Assembly: GCF_049532895.1 (NCBI RefSeq)
Contig: NZ_CP064031.1
Location: 4,588,001-4,652,000 of the forward strand
Direction: 5' to 3'
From: Dyella_B acidisoli
GTDB taxonomy: Bacteria; Pseudomonadota; Gammaproteobacteria; Xanthomonadales; Rhodanobacteraceae
Length of the DNA stretch: 64,000 nt
A program made the translations under genes and the position numbers. Shown piece after piece: positions 12,501-21,303 of the stretch. Position 1 is the stretch's first letter. Every line of letters begins with the position of its first letter. The notes beneath the pieces were generated by a model that saw only the letters and a list, made by a program, of their open reading frames with translations, was not told the origin of the DNA and did not search any database.

Positions 12501-12625
12501 GCGTGCAAAACGTGATTGGGCCGTTGGGTCCGACCGGTACGGACGGCTTTACGCAGTATGCGTACAACCCGCAGTACGACTTCGGCCGCGTGGTGTATTT
12601 GAAGTACGACCAGAAGTTGTTTTAA
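9536..12625 (+). CDS. TonB-dependent outer-membrane receptor, paralogue 2
   Basis: A 1029-residue receptor, highly similar along its whole length to the receptor encoded at 5599-8769, so the pair arose by tandem duplication. The GTG start has AAGGGG upstream and gives a signal peptide ending ATA before Gln. The plug domain (SLRGLGAPRTLILVDG, VEILQDGASSIYGSDAIAG) and barrel end (KYDQKLF) are intact. One local difference is notable: where paralogue 1 has the usual NIITKKDFDG at the end of the plug, this one has NLHTRNVDG, one residue shorter and lacking the canonical motif. The Ala/Pro linker after the signal peptide is also shorter. Differences in the barrel loops suggest the two paralogues may bind different ligands. 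Confidence 0.93.
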   Translation: MNLQHQNIAWAIRTALALGGGVLATVATAQTTTPPAATSQLPQDNTPSPSNATPQQSSTKTLQTVTVTGSLIRSVDVESAQPVTEITHEALQQQGFVSIGQILQNVSSVGSPGTSNQSSLGNIVGNYASLRGLGAPRTLILVDGERYTTDIFGQTDLSTIPSSLIDSVEILQDGASSIYGSDAIAGVINLHTRNVDGLYLDTYNSTYAPGNFGKQNQFSLTGGHKFSRGSFTFNMSIQNQNQIMAPQTWLSKYGYGSFPQYPQSVQPSDYGTIVNVIPPLGVTAPNLPFPLTVNAGQNGMNIANYHTNTFGVVYPTPYFTNDYANQAAYETFVPNNRLKSYTLKGDYKITDNIKAVFTGTYNSNNATDYTGGYPLSQQTPANGANLAKALGLPAGSLPATWFPVLSPNAYYNPLPGDGVQFSLPLFEPNRVVTNNIKQYGFRAGLEGDFSLGEREFNWNVGYSDYRYIEDSGGPGNLNMVHLYNAIGPSFLGTDGVVHCGTPGNVIAGCVPLNPFSGSGGLTPAEINYLNYSYFTHAWSQTRNVEANVSGDMFTLPKLMGEGDVTFAVGADHRDVSGGVTPDLYTQEGINTNLQQNPGKGSYGINEAYAEINIPLLKDLPGAQLFNIDVSHRFSRYTNFGTTNNNSYKISYKPINDLLIRASYGTGFRAPSISDLYGGTMQSFTAYTDPCDVNYGLTGNSVVAQRCLNGFAGLPGVGPGFTQLQTTGVPVTGPNGNSTTPYYTGANAALKPETSKSYTAGIVYSPSWLSGLNLTLDAYRIRVDNIITLPSATSILNNCYLLGETQQCTQFQRSSTNGQVINLLQALVNEGFVDERGADVSLSYLFPDTPVGKFKIDTTGTYIDSLKEQAVTGGQVVGWNVGAYDSILGPVWRFRDVTNINWSWGNFGATWTVRYFSSLKEPCRGNNTSQQMYFPCNEPNAFVQGSIGAYRQGALAFNDLQFSWKAPWHSQISVGATNLLNRHAPLSYNGVQNVIGPLGPTGTDGFTQYAYNPQYDFGRVVYLKYDQKLF

Positions 12626-12634
12626 GAGCAATGA

Positions 12635-12668
12635 CACCCCTCCTCCCGTCACATAGGGAGGAGGGGTG
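12635..12668. terminator. Hairpin between convergent receptor 2 and mdtC
   Basis: A perfect 13-bp stem (12635-12647 with 12656-12668) with an 8-base loop, placed between two convergent genes. It has no clear T tract on either strand, so it may act as an mRNA 3'-end stabiliser or weak terminator for both. Confidence 0.65.
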
Positions 12669-12714
12669 ATTGCGCGAGAGTCTGCGTAGATTGGAGCGCA
12701 AACCCCAACATGCA

Positions 12715-15700
12715 TTAGGTCTCACGCACAAGCACACTCTGTCGACTACCTTTTCGTTCCCGCCTACGCAAACGCCACATGGCCCAGCGTTCGCTGAGAC
12801 AGGAGAAAATCACATACAGCGCCGGAGTGCTGAGCAACGTCAGGCTCTGCGAAATCAGCAAGCCGCCGATCAATGCAATACCGAGCGGTCGACGCAGGTC
12901 GGAACCTTCACCAAGCCCGATCGCGATCGGCAGTGCTGCGAGAATCGCCACCATCGTGGTCATCATGATCGGCCGGAAACGCACCAGGCTCGCCTCGCGC
13001 GCAGCTTCAAGCGGCGTCTTGCCATGTTCGCGCTGCGCAACCAATGCGAAGTCGATCATCATGATCGCGTTCTTTTTCACGATGCCAATCAACAACACCA
13101 GCGCGATCTGCGCGATCACCGATAGATCCGTATTGGTGAACCACAGCGCCAGCAGCGCACCCACGCCAGCGGCAGGTAGTGTGGAAAGAATCGTGACGGG
13201 ATGGATCAGGCTCTCGTAGAGGATGCCCAGCACGATATAGACGACAAGGATCGCACCGAAGATCAGCAACAAGCCGCCGCTCTGCGTTTGCTGGAAGCGA
13301 CGGAAATCGCCGCCAATATCGAGCTTGATGTCACCCGGCATGCGCATATTGTTCGCCGTAGCCTGCACGATCTGCAGTGCTTCACCCATGCTTATGCCTG
13401 GCGCGAGGTTGAAGCTCAGGCTCATGGTGGTGTACTGGTTCATGTGCGTGACCTGGGTCGGCGCCAGGCCCGGCACTTGGCGCGCGAAAGCAGATAGCCT
13501 CACCATCTTGCCGCTGCTGGAACGCACCAGGATGTCGTCGATCGAGCGCGGTGTGGATGTCTGACCCGGCAGCGCATTCACCACCACCTTGTACTGGTTG
13601 AGGTCGGCGTAGATGTTGCTGACCTGACGCTGGCCAAAGGAATCGTAGATCGCCGAATCGATCGTGCCGACGCTGACCTCCAGCCGTGATGCCTTGTCGC
13701 GATCGATCACGATGTTTTGTTGCAAGCCGGCGTCATCCAGATCGCTACCCACGTCGCGCAACTTGGGATTCTTGCGTAATTCGTCGACCAGCTTGGGCAA
13801 CCATTCGCTCAACGTAGCCGCGTTGTCGCCTTGCAACGACATCTGGTATTGCGCGCCCTGGCTGGTGCCGCCACCACCGAAGCTGGGCAGATCCTGGATC
13901 GCACGCAGGCGTACATTGAGGTCGGGATATTGCGCCGCTTTCTTGCTGAGCCGTGTCAATGCCGTGAAGGTGTCGTCCTTGCGGCCTTGCGCATGCGTCT
14001 TGAGTTCGATGTCGAACGTACCTGCCGTACCTGTGCGCGTGCTGCCCAGGCGCGAACCGACCACGGCGACGTCACGGTCGCGCAGCAGCATGTCGATCAG
14101 GCGCTGCTGGCGGCTGACCGCATCCTGGAAGGAGACCGTGGCACCGGAGGTAGCACGGCCGCGAATCAGGCCGGTGTCCTGCATAGGAAACAGGCTGGTC
14201 TTGATCTGGCCCGACATGACGATCACCAGCGTTATACCGATCAGTATCAGCGGCGTGAGCGACAGCAACAACGCGTGACGCAGCGAGAAATCCAGCGAGG
14301 CTTCGTAGAGCTTGAGCATGCCTTCGTGCATGCGATCGATCGCCCGACCGAGTCGCGATTCCGTTTGCTTAGTGGGGTGCCCACGCAGGAAGAGACCGCA
14401 AAGCGATGGCGTAAGCGTAAGCGAGACCAGCGCGGACACGACGATGGCGCCAACCAGCGTCAGCGTGAACTCCTGGAAGAACATGCCCACGATGCCCTGC
14501 ATGAACAGCAGCGGGATGAACACCGCCACCAGCGACGCAGTAATGGAAACGATGGTGAAGCCGATCTCGCGCGCACCTTTCAGCGCTGCCTCCATGCGCG
14601 TCATGCCCTGGTCGATGTGACGCACGACGTTTTCGATCACCACGATGGCGTCATCCACCACGAAGCCGATCGCAATCACGGCGGCGAGCAGCGTGAGATT
14701 GTTCAACGTGAAGCCCGCCGCATACATGACGACGGCTGCACCAGCCAGCGACAGCGGCACGGCGGTGGCAGCGATCAACGTCGGCGCCAGCCGGCGCAGA
14801 AACAGCGCCATCACCAGCACGACCATCGCGAGGCTGATCAGCAGCGTCGCCTGCACTTCGTGCAGCGATGCGCGAATGGTCGGCGTGCCGTCGAAGTACG
14901 GCGTCAGTGTGGTGCCGGGTTGCAGATAATTGCGCAGCAATGGCACTTCCGCTTTCACGCGGTCGGTGACATCGATGATGTTGGCATTCGATTGTCGGTA
15001 CACATACATCAACACCGCCGGCTTGCCCTGGAACCATGCGGCCTGATACGCATCCTGCTGGCCGTCGTACACCCGGGCGACATCCTTCAAGCGCACCGGC
15101 ACGCCCTTGCCGCTGGTCGAAATGACCAAACTGGAAAAATCGGCGGCCGTATGCAGGGCATCGTTGGCCTCCACCGCCATGGTGGTCTTGCCATTGGAAA
15201 GAAAGCCTTTCGGCTGGAACACGTTGGCGGCCGTCAGTGCATTGCGCAATTGATCGGGAGAAAGCCCCATCGCATTGAGTGCGCGCAGATTGACGTCGAT
15301 GCGCACAGCCGGTGTAGCGGCGCCAAGGATATCCACCTCCGACACCCCGGGCAGCTGACGCAATCGCTGCGCAAGCAGCGAGTCCGACACGTCATAGAGA
15401 TCACGCGCGGACTGCGTTTCGGAGGTCAGCGCAAAGGCGATGATCGGGTCGTCGTTGGGATTGGCTTTTTCGTAGCTGGGCGGGCTGTTGAGACCAGTAG
15501 GCAGATCCGGCTGCGCCGCATTGATCGCAGCCTGCACATCGCGCGCCGCGTCGTCGATGTTGCGGCTACCGTCGAATATCAGGAACACCAAGGTGCTGCC
15601 CAATGAACTCACCGAGCGCATGGTGTCGATGCCTGGAATTTGCCCCAGATGGCGTTCCAGCGGCGCCGCCACCGTGGTTGCCATGTTATCCGCGCTCGCG

Positions 15701-15858
15701 CCGGCTTGATTGGCACTGACGAAGATCACTGGGAACTGCATGTTCGGCAAGGCGGCGATGCCAAGCAGCGAATAGCAGATGGCACCGATCACGAACACAC
15801 CCATCGCCAGCAGGGAGGTACCGATAGGGCGACGGATGAAGGGAGCGGAGATATTCAT
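12715..15858 (-). CDS. mdtC: RND multidrug efflux pump, MdtC-type subunit
   Basis: A 1047-residue inner-membrane proton antiporter of the RND family with the typical 12 transmembrane helices and two large periplasmic loops. The N-terminus (APFIRRPIGTSLLAMG) and the Asp pair in helix 4 (GFVVDDAIVVIENV), which carries protons in AcrB-type pumps, are intact. It is the last gene of a three-gene operon (membrane fusion protein, pump, pump), the arrangement of MdtABC, in which MdtB and MdtC assemble into a mixed trimer. No outer-membrane channel gene is present here, so a TolC-type partner must be encoded elsewhere. The two pump proteins are clearly paralogous but not near-identical. Confidence 0.93.
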   Translation of the reverse strand: MNISAPFIRRPIGTSLLAMGVFVIGAICYSLLGIAALPNMQFPVIFVSANQAGASADNMATTVAAPLERHLGQIPGIDTMRSVSSLGSTLVFLIFDGSRNIDDAARDVQAAINAAQPDLPTGLNSPPSYEKANPNDDPIIAFALTSETQSARDLYDVSDSLLAQRLRQLPGVSEVDILGAATPAVRIDVNLRALNAMGLSPDQLRNALTAANVFQPKGFLSNGKTTMAVEANDALHTAADFSSLVISTSGKGVPVRLKDVARVYDGQQDAYQAAWFQGKPAVLMYVYRQSNANIIDVTDRVKAEVPLLRNYLQPGTTLTPYFDGTPTIRASLHEVQATLLISLAMVVLVMALFLRRLAPTLIAATAVPLSLAGAAVVMYAAGFTLNNLTLLAAVIAIGFVVDDAIVVIENVVRHIDQGMTRMEAALKGAREIGFTIVSITASLVAVFIPLLFMQGIVGMFFQEFTLTLVGAIVVSALVSLTLTPSLCGLFLRGHPTKQTESRLGRAIDRMHEGMLKLYEASLDFSLRHALLLSLTPLILIGITLVIVMSGQIKTSLFPMQDTGLIRGRATSGATVSFQDAVSRQQRLIDMLLRDRDVAVVGSRLGSTRTGTAGTFDIELKTHAQGRKDDTFTALTRLSKKAAQYPDLNVRLRAIQDLPSFGGGGTSQGAQYQMSLQGDNAATLSEWLPKLVDELRKNPKLRDVGSDLDDAGLQQNIVIDRDKASRLEVSVGTIDSAIYDSFGQRQVSNIYADLNQYKVVVNALPGQTSTPRSIDDILVRSSSGKMVRLSAFARQVPGLAPTQVTHMNQYTTMSLSFNLAPGISMGEALQIVQATANNMRMPGDIKLDIGGDFRRFQQTQSGGLLLIFGAILVVYIVLGILYESLIHPVTILSTLPAAGVGALLALWFTNTDLSVIAQIALVLLIGIVKKNAIMMIDFALVAQREHGKTPLEAAREASLVRFRPIMMTTMVAILAALPIAIGLGEGSDLRRPLGIALIGGLLISQSLTLLSTPALYVIFSCLSERWAMWRLRRRERKGSRQSVLVRET

Positions 15859-15965
15859 GCTTGAAACAACGTGCAGCGGGCTGAAAGGTTGATGCCCTCA
15901 CTCTCCCTTCCCCGTTTACCAGCTGGCTCACGGGCAAGAGGAGGTGAAAGCGAAAAGCGCATTAC

Positions 15966-18900
15966 CTAAACTGCATCACGCGCAGCGTGACGCAGGGCCC
16001 GCTGCTCCCTGCGTGCCTGCAGCCACTCCGAGAACCGCTCCATGTACAGGTAGATCACCGGCGTGGTGTACAGCGTCACCAGCTGCGAAAGCAGCAAGCC
16101 GCCGACGATGGAGACACCCAGCGGACGACGCAATTCCGAACCGATGCCGTTGCCCAACGCCAACGGCAAGGCGCCGAGCATGGCGGCGGCGGTGGTCATC
16201 ATGATCGGGCGGAAACGCAGCAGGCACGCACGACGAATCGCTTCGCGCGGCGTCATGCCGGTGCGCTGCGCCTCGATCGCGAAGTCGATCATCATGATCG
16301 CGTTCTTCTTCACGATACCGATCAGCAGCACGATACCGACGATGCCATCCACCGACAGGCTCATGTTGCACAGTATCAGCGCCAACAAGGCACCGACGCC
16401 TGCTGGCGGCAGCGTGGAGATGATTGTGATGGGATGGATGTAGCTCTCGTACAACACACCCAGCACGATGTAGATCACGATGATCGACGCAAGCAGCAGC
16501 AGTGCTTCGTTGCCCAGCGAGGATGAAAACTCCGCCGCCTTGCCGATGAATTGCCCGCGCACTTGCGGCGGGAAGTTGAGCTGCTGCTCCACTTGATGAA
16601 TCGCCTCGACGGCTTCGGAGAGCGAATAGCCCGGCGCCAGGTTGAACGAGACCGTCACCGCTGGCAGTTGCTGCTGATGGCTGATCACCAGCGGCGCGGT
16701 GGTCACTTCCGCATTCACCAGCGAAGCCAGTGGAATGGTGCCGCCGCTGCCGAGAATGATGCCGGTGTTGGCCGTGGCGATGCCGGTGGTCGTGGACGAA
16801 TTGCTCGATGCCGCCTGGCCGAACGTCGTGGCATTGCTGCCGGTGAGCGCACCGCTGCCGTTGCTCTTCACGGTGAGCTGGTTGAGCAGCGACGTGCTGG
16901 TGCGGAACTGCGGCTCTACCTCCAGCACCACGCGATACTGATTCAACTGCGTGAAGATGGTGGAGATCTGGCGCTGACCGAATGAGTCATACAGCGTGTC
17001 GTCGATGGTCTGCACCGGCACGCCCAGCGTGCTGGCCTTGTCACGATCGATGGTGAGTTTCAGCGCCGTGCCCTGGTCGGCGAGATTGTTATCCACGTCC
17101 GCCAGTTCAGGACGCTGGCGCAGCGCCTGGGTCATCTTCGTGGCGGCGTCGGCCAACTCTGGCGAACTCACGTCCGACATCGAGTATTGATACTCGGTGG
17201 CCGCCACGCGCGTATCCAGCGTCACGTCCTGCACGGGTTTCAAATACAGCGCCACGCCAGGAATGTTGGCCGCATCGTTCTGCAAGCTTGCCACCACGTC
17301 ATCCAGGCTGCTGCGCTTGCTGCGATCCTTCAGCACAATGCTGATCTGGCCCTGGTTGAGCGTGGGATTGACCGAACCGGCACCGATGAACGCCGCTACT
17401 CCCGCCACGTTCGGGTTCTTCTGCAGCGCATCCGCCACGGCTTTGGTGCGTTGTTCCATCTGCGGAAACGCGACGTTCTGATCGGCTTGCACTACGCCGG
17501 TAATCAGGCCGGTGTCCTGCTCGGGCAGCAAGCCCTTCGGAATCGCGATGTAGAGGAACACCGTTACCGCGACAGCCGAGAAGGCCACGACAATCATCAG
17601 GCGCTGATGATTGAGCACCCAATCCAAGGTGCTTTCATACAACCCAACCGTGCGCGCCCACACCGTGCGTTTGCCGGCGGCCAGATGACGTTCGTGGGCA
17701 TCCTCGCCTTCGGGCAGTGCATCGGGCTTGAGCAGATACGCGCACATCATCGGCGTCAGCGTCAGCGACACCAGCATGGAGATCACCACCGCCGTGGCGA
17801 GCACCCAGGCGAACTCATGGAACAGGCGGCCGGTAACGCCCGGCATCAGCAGCAGCGGCAGGAACACCGCGATCAGCGACACGGTCAGCGACAACACGGT
17901 GAAGCCGATTTCCTTCGCACCGACCTCCGCCGCTTCCTTGCCGTCCTTGCCCTGCTCGATGTAGCGCACGATGTTTTCGATCATCACGATCGCATCGTCC
18001 ACCACGAAGCCGGTGGCCACCGTCAGCGCCATCAGCGAGAGGTTGTCCAGCGACATGCCGGCAAACGCCATCACGCCGAAGGTGCCCAGCAACGACAACG
18101 GCACCGCCACCGATGGAATCACCGTCGCCCACAAACGGCGCAGGAACACGAAGATCACTGCCACCACCAGCGCGATAGTGAGCAGCAGGGTGAACTGCAC
18201 GTCTTCCACCGACGCGCGGATGGTGATGGTGCGGTCGGCGAATACATCCAGATGCACGTCCGCCGGCAGCACGCTGCGCAGCTGCGGCATGATGTCGCGG
18301 ATGTGCTGCACTGTCTGCACGATGTTCGCGCCGGGCTGGCGGCGAATATCCAGCAGCACCGCCGGCTTGCCATTGGCCCACGCGGCAAGCTGGTCGTTCT
18401 CCACGCCATCAACCACCTTCGCTACGTCGGACAGGCGTACCGGTGCGTTGGTGGTGCTCTTGTAGGAAATGATGGTGTTCTTGTACTCGGCCGCCGTTTC
18501 GAGCTGATCGTTGGTGGAAATGGTGTACGACTGCGTGGCGCCGTTGAGCGTGCCCTTGGGCGCGTTCACGTTGGCCTGGGTGAGCGCGCTGCGCACGTCT
18601 TCCATGGTGAGGCCGAGATTGGCCAATTGCGCCGGATTCACCTGGATGCGCACGGCCGGGCGCACGTTGCCGGCGATCGACACCAGGCCCACGCCCTGCA
18701 CCTGCGAGAGTTTTTGCGCGAGGATCGAATCCGCCAGGTTGTTCACATAACGCAGCTCGCGGCTGTCGGAAGTGAGCATCAGCGTCATGATCGGCGCGTC
18801 GGCCGGGTTCACGCGGTTGTACACCGGCGGATACGGCAGCGTGGTGGGCAGCGTGCCGCGCGCCTGGTTGATCATCGCCTGCACGTCCTGCGCGGCGATG

Positions 18901-19205
18901 TCGATATCGCGGTCCATGTTGAACTGCAGCACGATGGTGGACAGGCCCGCCGATGAATCGGACGTCATCATGTCCAGGCCGGAAATCTGGCCGAGCTGGC
19001 GTTCCAGCGGGGTCGTCACCAGCGAAGCCATGGTCGCAGCGCTTGCCCCCGGATACGTGGTGGTAACCACCAGGCTAGGGGCTTCGATTTCCGGCAACGC
19101 GGACACGGGCAGCTGGCGATAGCCGAGCACGCCGAGCAGCATCACCGCCACCATGAGCAGCGAGGTGGCGATGGGGCGGCGGATGAAGAGGGTAGAGAAT
19201 CCCAT
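15966..19205 (-). CDS. mdtB: RND multidrug efflux pump, MdtB-type subunit
   Basis: A 1079-residue RND pump. It begins with GFSTLFIRRPIATSLLMVAV in the first helix and keeps the helix-4 Asp pair (GFVVDDAIVMIENIVRY). It lies between the membrane fusion protein gene and the second pump gene, all on the minus strand, with spacers of about 107 and 124 bases. A Ser/Thr/Gly-rich insertion in the second periplasmic loop (TGSNATTFGQAASSNSSTTT, around residue 800) is longer than usual for this family. It should form a heterotrimer with the MdtC-type subunit. Substrates cannot be predicted beyond drugs, bile salts or metals known for the family. Confidence 0.93.
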   Translation of the reverse strand: MGFSTLFIRRPIATSLLMVAVMLLGVLGYRQLPVSALPEIEAPSLVVTTTYPGASAATMASLVTTPLERQLGQISGLDMMTSDSSAGLSTIVLQFNMDRDIDIAAQDVQAMINQARGTLPTTLPYPPVYNRVNPADAPIMTLMLTSDSRELRYVNNLADSILAQKLSQVQGVGLVSIAGNVRPAVRIQVNPAQLANLGLTMEDVRSALTQANVNAPKGTLNGATQSYTISTNDQLETAAEYKNTIISYKSTTNAPVRLSDVAKVVDGVENDQLAAWANGKPAVLLDIRRQPGANIVQTVQHIRDIMPQLRSVLPADVHLDVFADRTITIRASVEDVQFTLLLTIALVVAVIFVFLRRLWATVIPSVAVPLSLLGTFGVMAFAGMSLDNLSLMALTVATGFVVDDAIVMIENIVRYIEQGKDGKEAAEVGAKEIGFTVLSLTVSLIAVFLPLLLMPGVTGRLFHEFAWVLATAVVISMLVSLTLTPMMCAYLLKPDALPEGEDAHERHLAAGKRTVWARTVGLYESTLDWVLNHQRLMIVVAFSAVAVTVFLYIAIPKGLLPEQDTGLITGVVQADQNVAFPQMEQRTKAVADALQKNPNVAGVAAFIGAGSVNPTLNQGQISIVLKDRSKRSSLDDVVASLQNDAANIPGVALYLKPVQDVTLDTRVAATEYQYSMSDVSSPELADAATKMTQALRQRPELADVDNNLADQGTALKLTIDRDKASTLGVPVQTIDDTLYDSFGQRQISTIFTQLNQYRVVLEVEPQFRTSTSLLNQLTVKSNGSGALTGSNATTFGQAASSNSSTTTGIATANTGIILGSGGTIPLASLVNAEVTTAPLVISHQQQLPAVTVSFNLAPGYSLSEAVEAIHQVEQQLNFPPQVRGQFIGKAAEFSSSLGNEALLLLASIIVIYIVLGVLYESYIHPITIISTLPPAGVGALLALILCNMSLSVDGIVGIVLLIGIVKKNAIMMIDFAIEAQRTGMTPREAIRRACLLRFRPIMMTTAAAMLGALPLALGNGIGSELRRPLGVSIVGGLLLSQLVTLYTTPVIYLYMERFSEWLQARREQRALRHAARDAV

Positions 19206-19263
19206 GGGGAGTACCGTTTAAATGTGAGCCGTGCTCTCGTCCATGGAGAGCCCCGTCATAACT

Positions 19264-19316
19264 CCCTCTGCCTCATCTTTGATCACTAATGCTTTGATCA
19301 CTAATGGGGCAGAGGG
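19264..19316. repeat. Intra-operon hairpin with a duplicated loop
   Basis: A 13-bp inverted repeat with one mismatch (19264-19276 with 19304-19316). Its loop contains a tandem duplication of TTTGATCACTAATG. It lies in the spacer between the membrane fusion protein gene and the first pump gene and could tune translation or mRNA stability within the operon. Confidence 0.6.
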
Positions 19317-19329
19317 ATAAGTGTTGGCA

Positions 19330-20589
19330 TCAGCCAGCACTGGCGCTACGCCCACCTTGCTTGCCTTTCTTGCCATCCGAAGCCACCGGCGCCGGCGGCA
19401 CTTCGCCAGGCTTGAGCGCATTCACTTTGCTGCCAGGCTTCAGGCGGAACTGGCCTTCCGTAACCACCTGATCGCCCTCGGCCAGACCGGTGCTAACCAT
19501 CACATGGCTGTCGCCCACTTCGCTGGCCACTTTCACCGGCTGCATCGCAACGGTTTTATCCGATTGCAGCTTGTAGACGAAATCGCCGTCTGGACCACGC
19601 TGCACCGCCTGTGCCGGAATCACCAGGCCGCCGGAGACGGTGTTCACGCGCAGCCGCACGTTCACAAACTGGCCTGGCCACAGCGCGCTCTTGGGATTGT
19701 CGAAAATCGCGCGCAGCTTGAACGTGCCGGTGCCGGTGTCGATCTGGTTGTCGACCACCTGCAAGCCGCCCGTGGTATCGAGCGGATGCGCATCGGCGCG
19801 GTCCAGCGCGATCACTTCGAGCTTGTTCACGCCACCCTGGAACGAGTCGCGCACGGCTTCGAGATTCTGCTCAGGCAGGTTGAAGATCACGTAGACCGGC
19901 TGGATCTGCGTAAGTGTCACGATCGCCGTGCTGGTGGTCACCACGTTGCCCGGATCGACCTGGCGAATGCCGGCTACGCCGTCGATCGGCGAAATGATCT
20001 TGGTGAAGTCGAGCTGCACTTTGGTCGAGCGCACATTCGCCTCGTCCGCCACCACCGTCGCCTTGAGTTGGTTGACGTTGTTGCGATACGTATCGATGTT
20101 CAACGCAGCGACGTAACCGCTGGCGACCAGCTTCTGGTTGCGGTCCAGCGTGCTGATGGCGGTAGCCAGCGCGGCTTCATCCTGCTTCTGTTTCGCCACC
20201 GCCTGATCGTAGGCGGCCTGGTAGGTGCGCGGATCGATCTGGGCGATCACATCGCCCTTCTTCACCGTCTGACCTTCCTTGAAGTTGATCGTCCACAGCT
20301 GGCCGCCGACCTGCGGATTCACCGTTACGGTATTGAGTGCCGTTACCGTACCTAGCGCAGTCAGATACACGGGCACGTTCTGCCTGACGGTAGGCTCCAC
20401 CGTTACCGGCACAGGTGCATTGTCCTTGTCCTGGCCGTCAGCGCCCGGCGGGCCGCCGTTCTGGCTGGCCTTGGCATGGTGACTGCCGGTACCCGGTGCT
20501 TCTCCTGGTTTGTGCATCAAGCGGAAGGCGACCCCGCCCACCACCAGCACGGCGACCACGATCAACGCGATCTTCCAAAAACGCGACAT
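19330..20589 (-). CDS. mdtA: RND efflux membrane fusion protein, MdtA-type
   Basis: A 419-residue periplasmic adaptor. The ATG at 20589 is chosen because AGGAG lies seven bases upstream and it gives an N-terminal membrane anchor (WKIALIVVAVLVVGGVAF). The lipoyl/hairpin segments (VTVNPQVGGQLWTINFKEGQ, then KGDVIAQIDPRTYQAAYDQA), the beta-barrel and the membrane-proximal domain of the HlyD/AcrA family follow in order. It joins the inner-membrane pump to an outer-membrane channel. It is the first gene of the mdtABC-like operon. The C-terminus is Lys/Gly-rich (SDGKKGKQGGRSASAG). Upstream lies a non-coding region containing a large palindrome. Confidence 0.93.
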   Translation of the reverse strand: MSRFWKIALIVVAVLVVGGVAFRLMHKPGEAPGTGSHHAKASQNGGPPGADGQDKDNAPVPVTVEPTVRQNVPVYLTALGTVTALNTVTVNPQVGGQLWTINFKEGQTVKKGDVIAQIDPRTYQAAYDQAVAKQKQDEAALATAISTLDRNQKLVASGYVAALNIDTYRNNVNQLKATVVADEANVRSTKVQLDFTKIISPIDGVAGIRQVDPGNVVTTSTAIVTLTQIQPVYVIFNLPEQNLEAVRDSFQGGVNKLEVIALDRADAHPLDTTGGLQVVDNQIDTGTGTFKLRAIFDNPKSALWPGQFVNVRLRVNTVSGGLVIPAQAVQRGPDGDFVYKLQSDKTVAMQPVKVASEVGDSHVMVSTGLAEGDQVVTEGQFRLKPGSKVNALKPGEVPPAPVASDGKKGKQGGRSASAG

Positions 20590-20862
20590 GTGAAACTCCT
20601 GGAATGAACGGCGGAACCACCCGACTCCGCCTGTGCAGACGACGCACTCTTGCTTATAGCTTGCGAACAAGCATAGGGGCTGCTGAACGACCTTGGACAA
20701 TGCCAGTTGACACAGGTGCCTTATGACCGATGGCACGGTCCGGGGCGCTAAGCGTAGCAAGCAGGCATGACCGTACGCCTGCAGGCACCCGCTTATCTAC
20801 TCTACTGAAGAATACGGACAAATCACCGCGGTGTGCGGCCGACAATCTGGCGAGACGGTGGC
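20590..20862. other. Upstream region of the mdtABC operon
   Basis: A 273-base gap between the mdtA start and the nested palindrome. It should contain the efflux operon promoter on the minus strand; no adjacent regulator gene or clear operator was identified. Confidence 0.45.
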
Positions 20863-21154
20863 TTAAGGGCCCTCTGATCTATTCCACGCACCCGTCACCG
20901 CACTGTATGCGCGCAGCAATTTGTCGCAGCGGCGAAGGCAGACTGGCTGTCTGTCTAGACGCTGGGGCGAATTGCTGCGCGCATACAGTGCGGCCCCACA
21001 GGTTGAATATCGATGACGGGGTGACGTCCAGAAGGCCCGCAGGCTGTGCCACGCGGCTTGAACAGACGGCCAGTCTGCTCTGCGCCACGCAACACACCCT
21101 GCGGGCCTTCTGGACGTCATGCCGGGTACGTGGAATAGATCAGAGGGCCCTTAA
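20863..21154. repeat. 292-bp nested palindromic element made of two inverted units
   Basis: The ends are a perfect 26-bp inverted repeat (20863-20888 with 21129-21154). Inside are two further perfect hairpins with unrelated stems: 24 bp (20898-20921 with 20970-20993) and 22 bp (21022-21043 with 21098-21119). Each of the inner hairpins has at its apex a small hairpin, CAGACTGGCTGTCTG at 20939-20953 and CAGACGGCCAGTCTG at 21063-21077; the second is the reverse complement of the first apart from one base. The element therefore looks like two inverted copies of one structured unit that keep ends and apex but differ in the paired stem. No gene is present. It sits just upstream of the cytochrome c promoter. 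Confidence 0.9.
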
Positions 21155-21178
21155 CTTATCGAAGGCTTCGTCTATACT
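21151..21178 (+). promoter_or_regulatory. Probable sigma-70 promoter of the cytochrome c gene
   Basis: TTAACT (21151-21156), a 16-base spacer and TATACT (21173-21178). The -35 hexamer overlaps the right end of the palindromic element, so the element may have supplied it. The untranslated leader would be about 120 bases. Confidence 0.45.
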
Positions 21179-21303
21179 CCGAGCCTTATTGTCCATGGCA
21201 GCCGTACGGTTCGCTGCGGCACGGTCGCCAGGGGCGCCAAGGTACGTCACGGGGGGAACGTGGCGGCTTTCCAGATTAATCATTCGATGACTGGAGTACT
21301 TGT

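Noticed and set aside
20863..21154. An integron attC site or a CRISPR array
   Set aside because: There are no direct repeats with regular spacers, no RGTTRRRY-type core sites and no integrase or cas gene nearby.
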